49,438 nucleotides of DNA, taken from Parcubacteria group bacterium. GTDB lineage: Bacteria > Patescibacteriota > Minisyncoccia > Portnoybacterales > UBA2143. Numbering within the stretch: the first letter of the stretch is position 1; every line of letters begins with the position of its first letter. Of the stretch, positions 45,819-49,438 are shown piece after piece. The translations under genes were made by a program, and so were the position numbers. The notes under the pieces are model-generated. The model saw only the letters and a list, made by a program, of their open reading frames with translations, made no database searches and was not told the origin of the DNA. The stretch lies in the NCBI GenBank assembly GCA_002685955.1, contig NYYU01000051.1, positions 1 to 49,438 on the forward strand, given 5' to 3'.

Positions 45819-46886
45819 ATGCAAAAGTCACCTATTGTTCAAGCTGTTAAAAAAATAACTCCGGCCGTAGTCAGTATTATTATCAGTAAAAACCTGCCTA
45901 AGATTGAGAAATACCACATCCAACCTTTTGATGAGTTTTTAGGTCCTTATGGACCACCCATTACCCAATATCGCCAAAAAGGCAAACAAAAAGTTAATAT
46001 CGGCGGAGGTAGCGGTTTTCTTGTTTCATCTGAAGGAATCATTATCACCAATCGCCATGTGATTATGTCGCCTAATGTTGACTACACCATTGTTACGTCT
46101 GATGAAAAAAAATATCAGGCGGAAATCTTAGCTCGTGACCTAGTTAATGATGTAGCGATTATTAAAGTAAAGAATGCTAAAGGCAAGAAATTTCCAGTTC
46201 TAGAATTAGGCAACTCTGACGAAATAGATCTAGGACAAGAAGTAATCGCCATTGGCAATGCCTTAGGCGCCTTCCGTAATACTGTTTCAACTGGAGTTGT
46301 TTCAGGATTGAGCCGCTTTATTACTGCCCAAGACGGCATTTCTGGCCGGTCAGCTGAACTAAGGGGCCTGGTTCAAACTGATGCGGCTATTAATCCAGGT
46401 AATTCTGGCGGGCCATTGGTCGGTCTTGATGGGAAAGTAATCGCGGTTAATGTAGCTATTGTTTTAGGCGCTCAAAATATTGGTTTTGCTATCCCGATTA
46501 ATAATGCTAAAAAAGATCTTGATGACTTAAAAAAACACGGACGTATTATTCAGCCCTTCCTAGGAGTCCGTTACATCTTAATTAACAAAAAGCTCCAAGA
46601 GTACTTTGCTCAGAAATATGGTATTCGCCTACCAGTTGATCATGGCGCTCTAGTTATCCGCGAACCAGGAGCTGGCGATATAGCGGTTGTCCCAAATAGT
46701 CCAGCAGCTAAAGCTGGTTTAATGGAACGCGATATTATCCTAGAATTTAATAAAACAAAAGTTACTGAAAAGAATCCGCTTCAAGAATTGATTCATAAAT
46801 GCAAACCAAATGATTTGATTAAAATTAAAATTTTAAGAGGAGATAAAATAGGATTAACCACGGTAAAATTGGAAGAGAGAAAATAG
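45819..46886 (+). CDS. HtrA/DegP-like trypsin-fold serine protease with PDZ domain
   Basis: NRHVI; NDVAIIKV; INPGNSGGPL; C-terminal PDZ. Confidence 0.92.
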   Translation: MQKSPIVQAVKKITPAVVSIIISKNLPKIEKYHIQPFDEFLGPYGPPITQYRQKGKQKVNIGGGSGFLVSSEGIIITNRHVIMSPNVDYTIVTSDEKKYQAEILARDLVNDVAIIKVKNAKGKKFPVLELGNSDEIDLGQEVIAIGNALGAFRNTVSTGVVSGLSRFITAQDGISGRSAELRGLVQTDAAINPGNSGGPLVGLDGKVIAVNVAIVLGAQNIGFAIPINNAKKDLDDLKKHGRIIQPFLGVRYILINKKLQEYFAQKYGIRLPVDHGALVIREPGAGDIAVVPNSPAAKAGLMERDIILEFNKTKVTEKNPLQELIHKCKPNDLIKIKILRGDKIGLTTVKLEERK

Positions 46887-46920
46887 ATTTGTTAAATAGC
46901 AACGACTCTCTGCCTGAGAC

Positions 46921-46952
46921 AAAAACTCCTTGAATTCCATCAGGGAGTTTTT
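46921..46952 (+). terminator. Rho-independent terminator
   Basis: aaaaactccttgaattccatcagggagttttt. Confidence 0.8.
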
Positions 46953-46973
46953 GGTTAAACTTTGTAATCAAAA

Positions 46974-47603
46974 CTAAATATTTGCCCCGGTAATAAGACG
47001 AAAAATCAAACTAACCAATGGCATAATTAGACCAAAAGCAAAAAAGATAAACATGAGTAAAAAAAACATTCCGTATTGCTCTAATAACACTCTGACTCGA
47101 TCATATTTAGACGACAAAAAAGCAAAAAGGACTTTAGAACCATCCAAAGGAGGCAAAGGAACTAAATTGAAAATAGCTAGAAGAATGTTTAAAAAAACAA
47201 TTAAGCTAAAAATCTGGGCTAAACCACTGCTAATTAAAAATCCCACTGGCGTCAAGCGTAAAGCCAATCCAAAAACCAAAGCAACTAAAAGATTAGCCGA
47301 TGGACCGGCCACCGCTACCTTAGCTACCCCGTATTTCTGATCACGGAGATTATATGGATTAAAAGGAACTGGCTTAGCCCATCCAAAGATAGCCGACCCG
47401 CCAGAAAAGACATATATCATTAAAGGAATGACAAAGGACCCCCAAAAATCTAAATGCTTGATAGGATTAAGGGTTAATCGGCCATAATCTTTAGCGGTTG
47501 AATCACCTAAACGAAAAGCCATCCAGCCATGAGCAAATTCATGAATGACTACTGACATTAAAAGAATAGCCAATTGAAAAATTAAAATAATAGAATTCTC
47601 CAT
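46974..47603 (-). CDS. Site-2 protease family (M50) membrane protease
   Basis: VVIHEFAHGWMAFRLGD; NLVPLPPLDGSKVLF. Confidence 0.92.
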   Translation of the reverse strand: MENSIILIFQLAILLMSVVIHEFAHGWMAFRLGDSTAKDYGRLTLNPIKHLDFWGSFVIPLMIYVFSGGSAIFGWAKPVPFNPYNLRDQKYGVAKVAVAGPSANLLVALVFGLALRLTPVGFLISSGLAQIFSLIVFLNILLAIFNLVPLPPLDGSKVLFAFLSSKYDRVRVLLEQYGMFFLLMFIFFAFGLIMPLVSLIFRLITGANI

Positions 47604-47648
47604 GAGACTTGATAAATTAAGCTAAATAAGATATGCTATGGGTAAATT

Positions 47649-47837
47649 ATGTCTAAACGTTGCTCTGTTTGCGGTAAAAAGTCAATGATAGCGGTTACCA
47701 GGAAGAAGCTTCGCGGTAAGTATAACCCAACTGGTAAAAAAAGAAAATACCCTAATCTTCAATGGGTCCGTCTTAATGATGGCCAACGGGTTAAAGCCTG
47801 CGCTAAATGCATTAAAGCAATGAATAAAACTAAGTAA
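47649..47837 (+). CDS. rpmB: 50S ribosomal protein L28
   Basis: CSVCGKKSM...KYPNLQWVRLNDGQRVKACAKCIKAM. Confidence 0.94.
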   Translation: MSKRCSVCGKKSMIAVTRKKLRGKYNPTGKKRKYPNLQWVRLNDGQRVKACAKCIKAMNKTK

Positions 47838-47880
47838 CGTGGCGTGGCCTAGTGGTTTAGGCACACGCATGGGGTGCGTG
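47838..47880 (+). pseudogene. 5' half of tRNA-Pro(GGG), T-arm missing
   Basis: cgtggcgtgGCCTagtggtttAGGCaCACGCatGGGgtGCGTG: D-arm and anticodon arm intact, then A-run/hairpin/T-run instead of a T-arm. Confidence 0.65.
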
Positions 47881-47884
47881 GGAT

Positions 47885-47914
47885 AAAAAACGCCTTAACT
47901 GGGCTGTTTTTTTG
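47885..47914 (+). terminator. Terminator-like hairpin directly after the tRNA-Pro fragment
   Basis: AAAAAACGCCttaactgGGCtGTTTTTT; overlaps a longer imperfect inverted repeat to 47932. Confidence 0.55.
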
Positions 47915-47940
47915 TTTTTACCCAGCTAAGACGTCTTGAC

Positions 47941-48066
47941 TCATTTCCGCCACTTTTTCTTTTTAAAGCGACTATGTCGAGGCTCACCGCAATTCCAACA
48001 ATAACCTCGATTCCTCTTGTTCATAACCCTGCATTTCTTACATTCCCATCCATTGCGTTTCCCCAA
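47941..48066 (-). CDS. 41-aa RanBP2-type zinc finger miniprotein (TTG start)
   Basis: MGKRNGWECKKCRVMNKRNRGYCWNCGEPRHSRFKKKKWRK*: W-x-C-x2-C-x3-N-x6-C-x2-C; AGGAGG SD 5 nt upstream of TTG; below the ORF-track length cutoff. Confidence 0.75.
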   Translation of the reverse strand: MGKRNGWECKKCRVMNKRNRGYCWNCGEPRHSRFKKKKWRK

Positions 48067-48090
48067 AGCTTCCTCCTTTCATGTTTGAAA

Positions 48091-48702
48091 TTATTCCTTT
48101 ATCCCGTCCAGATTAACATCATATAAGATCGCCTCTGGAATCAAGCGATATTTGACAATTTCATTCGGCTTAAACCAAACCCTAATCTCTTTGGCCGCTT
48201 CTTGGGGACTGCCAGAAGCATGAACTAAATTTCTAATTGCCCGAGCATCAGTATCAGCTAAGGGATAGGAATCAAGCGTCAAATCGCCTCTAATCGTCCC
48301 AACATCAGAAGACAACGGTTCAGTCCCACCGGTAATCTTTCTAACTATTCCTACGGCTTCATTGCCTTGCCAAACCATGGCTATTATTGGCCCCGATGAT
48401 AAAAATTTCTTTAGTTTTTCTAAAACCCACTTACCGCCTTGGATCGGATTACTAAAAGGAGCTTTTTGCCCTTTTTCCTTATATGATTCAATCGTCTTGC
48501 CGCCAACTGATTCCAGCCACCTGTCATCAATTAAATAATGTTTTTCAACTAATTTAGGAGTTGGAATAAAAAATTTCAAGGCAACAAGCTTTAAACCAGT
48601 TCGCTCATAGCGTTTAACAATTTCACCTATTAAAGAACGCTGGACACCGTCTGGCTTAATTAGAACCAGACTTTTTTCCTTAGATTTGTGGTTTTTATTC
48701 AT
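48091..48702 (-). CDS. ndk: Nucleoside diphosphate kinase with insertion (203 aa)
   Basis: LVLIKPDGVQRSLIGEI; GTIRGDLTLDSY; NLVHASGSPQEA. Confidence 0.94.
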   Translation of the reverse strand: MNKNHKSKEKSLVLIKPDGVQRSLIGEIVKRYERTGLKLVALKFFIPTPKLVEKHYLIDDRWLESVGGKTIESYKEKGQKAPFSNPIQGGKWVLEKLKKFLSSGPIIAMVWQGNEAVGIVRKITGGTEPLSSDVGTIRGDLTLDSYPLADTDARAIRNLVHASGSPQEAAKEIRVWFKPNEIVKYRLIPEAILYDVNLDGIKE

Positions 48703-49438
48703 AATTATCAGTCACTATATCAAATAAAATCCCATCTGTCAAAATTTCAATATCGCCATTCCTGTCTGTCCGATAAGTTAAAACCTCTTTTAACCGTTCT
48801 AGAATATCTCCATGAGGATGTTTATAACGATTATCTTGACCAACCGAAATAACTGCTATTTGAGGATTAACTGCTTTGAGAAAATTATAACTGGTAGAAC
48901 TCTTACTGCCATGATGAGCTATTTTTAGAATATCTGATTCTAATAATTGGTTCTGGCTAACCAAGCGCTGTTCAACTTCCTTCTCAATATCGCCCGTTAA
49001 AAGAAATTCTGATTGATTATATACCAAACGGACAACCACCGAACTGTTATTAACATTTTGAGCTAATGATTGGATTAAAGATTGATCAGGCCAAAGAATT
49101 TCTAAAACTACACCTGATTCTAAAATAATTCTCTGTCCAGCCTGAGCTATAGTCAAAGGTATATTCTTCTCCTTAATTATATTCCGCCATTTTTGATAAG
49201 TTGCGGTTTTTTCTTCAGCGCCGCTGGTCATGATATGCCCAACCTCGTAATAATTAAGCGTTTCTATCAATCCGGCAACATGGTCAGCATGAGGATGAGT
49301 TAAAATAACTAAATCAATTCTCCTATCATAAAAATGCATAGTCTGACTTAGTTTTTCCAAAATACTTTTATCTGGTCCGCCGTCAATCAAAACCTGTCGA
49401 CCGCTGGGCGTCTCAATAAAAATACTGTCTCCTTGACC
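48695..49438 (-). CDS. ComEC/Rec2-type MBL-fold hydrolase, partial (runs off window end)
   Basis: GQGDSIFIETPSGRQVLIDGGP continues upstream of the tracked Met; LTHPHADHVAGL; KIAHHGSKSSTS. Confidence 0.9.
   Translation of the reverse strand, partial: GQGDSIFIETPSGRQVLIDGGPDKSILEKLSQTMHFYDRRIDLVILTHPHADHVAGLIETLNYYEVGHIMTSGAEEKTATYQKWRNIIKEKNIPLTIAQAGQRIILESGVVLEILWPDQSLIQSLAQNVNNSSVVVRLVYNQSEFLLTGDIEKEVEQRLVSQNQLLESDILKIAHHGSKSSTSYNFLKAVNPQIAVISVGQDNRYKHPHGDILERLKEVLTYRTDRNGDIEILTDGILFDIVTDNYE

Noticed and set aside
47890-47953. Intron-containing intact tRNA-Pro
   Set aside because: No TTCGA-type T-loop found before the CGCCAC, which itself lies in the zinc-finger gene; truncation is simpler.

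Overview
AT-rich, gene-dense bacterial chromosomal window. The gene content suggests a Candidate Phyla Radiation/Patescibacteria genome: reduced ValRS, IF-2 without its N-terminal domain, NDK with a large insert, VirB2-like TrbC proteins, VanW, and ComEC-type and HtrA proteins. The taxon is an inference. Main blocks: (1) a type IV pilus/competence locus, pilM-N-O-P(like)-B-pilin-T-C-pilin-pilD (about 2.7-11 kb, minus strand), followed on the same strand by a compact operon of a membrane-anchored Ig-like protein, two HxsD-like small proteins and an HxsB-like radical SAM/SPASM maturase (97-2650); (2) housekeeping genes (recG, tsaD, valS, gyrA, rpsA, ftsH, rluA-type, rplS, infB, rbfA, rpmB, ndk) mixed with 17 apparently intact tRNAs; (3) a tRNA-rich accessory zone (36-48 kb) carrying palindromic elements, an IS remnant, a GIY-YIG ORF, a decayed MFS gene and broken tRNA fragments. 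The two best candidates for something undescribed are: (a) a six-copy, about 60-nt bipartite element (AT-rich two-tier hairpin plus GC-rich YCCGCC-N3-GGCGGR palindrome) whose AT hairpin lies 1-5 nt from a tRNA gene end in five of six copies, with compensatory stem changes and two inverted copies bracketing a GIY-YIG nuclease ORF; and (b) the Hxs-like radical-SAM peptide-modification operon attached to the pilus locus. I also found an untracked 41-aa RanBP2-type zinc-finger ORF, a tRNA-Ser 3' end split by a double hairpin, a tRNA-Ile with a UAU anticodon, and tRNA/mRNA junctions that predict processing-generated leaderless mRNAs. All calls are by eye, without database searches.
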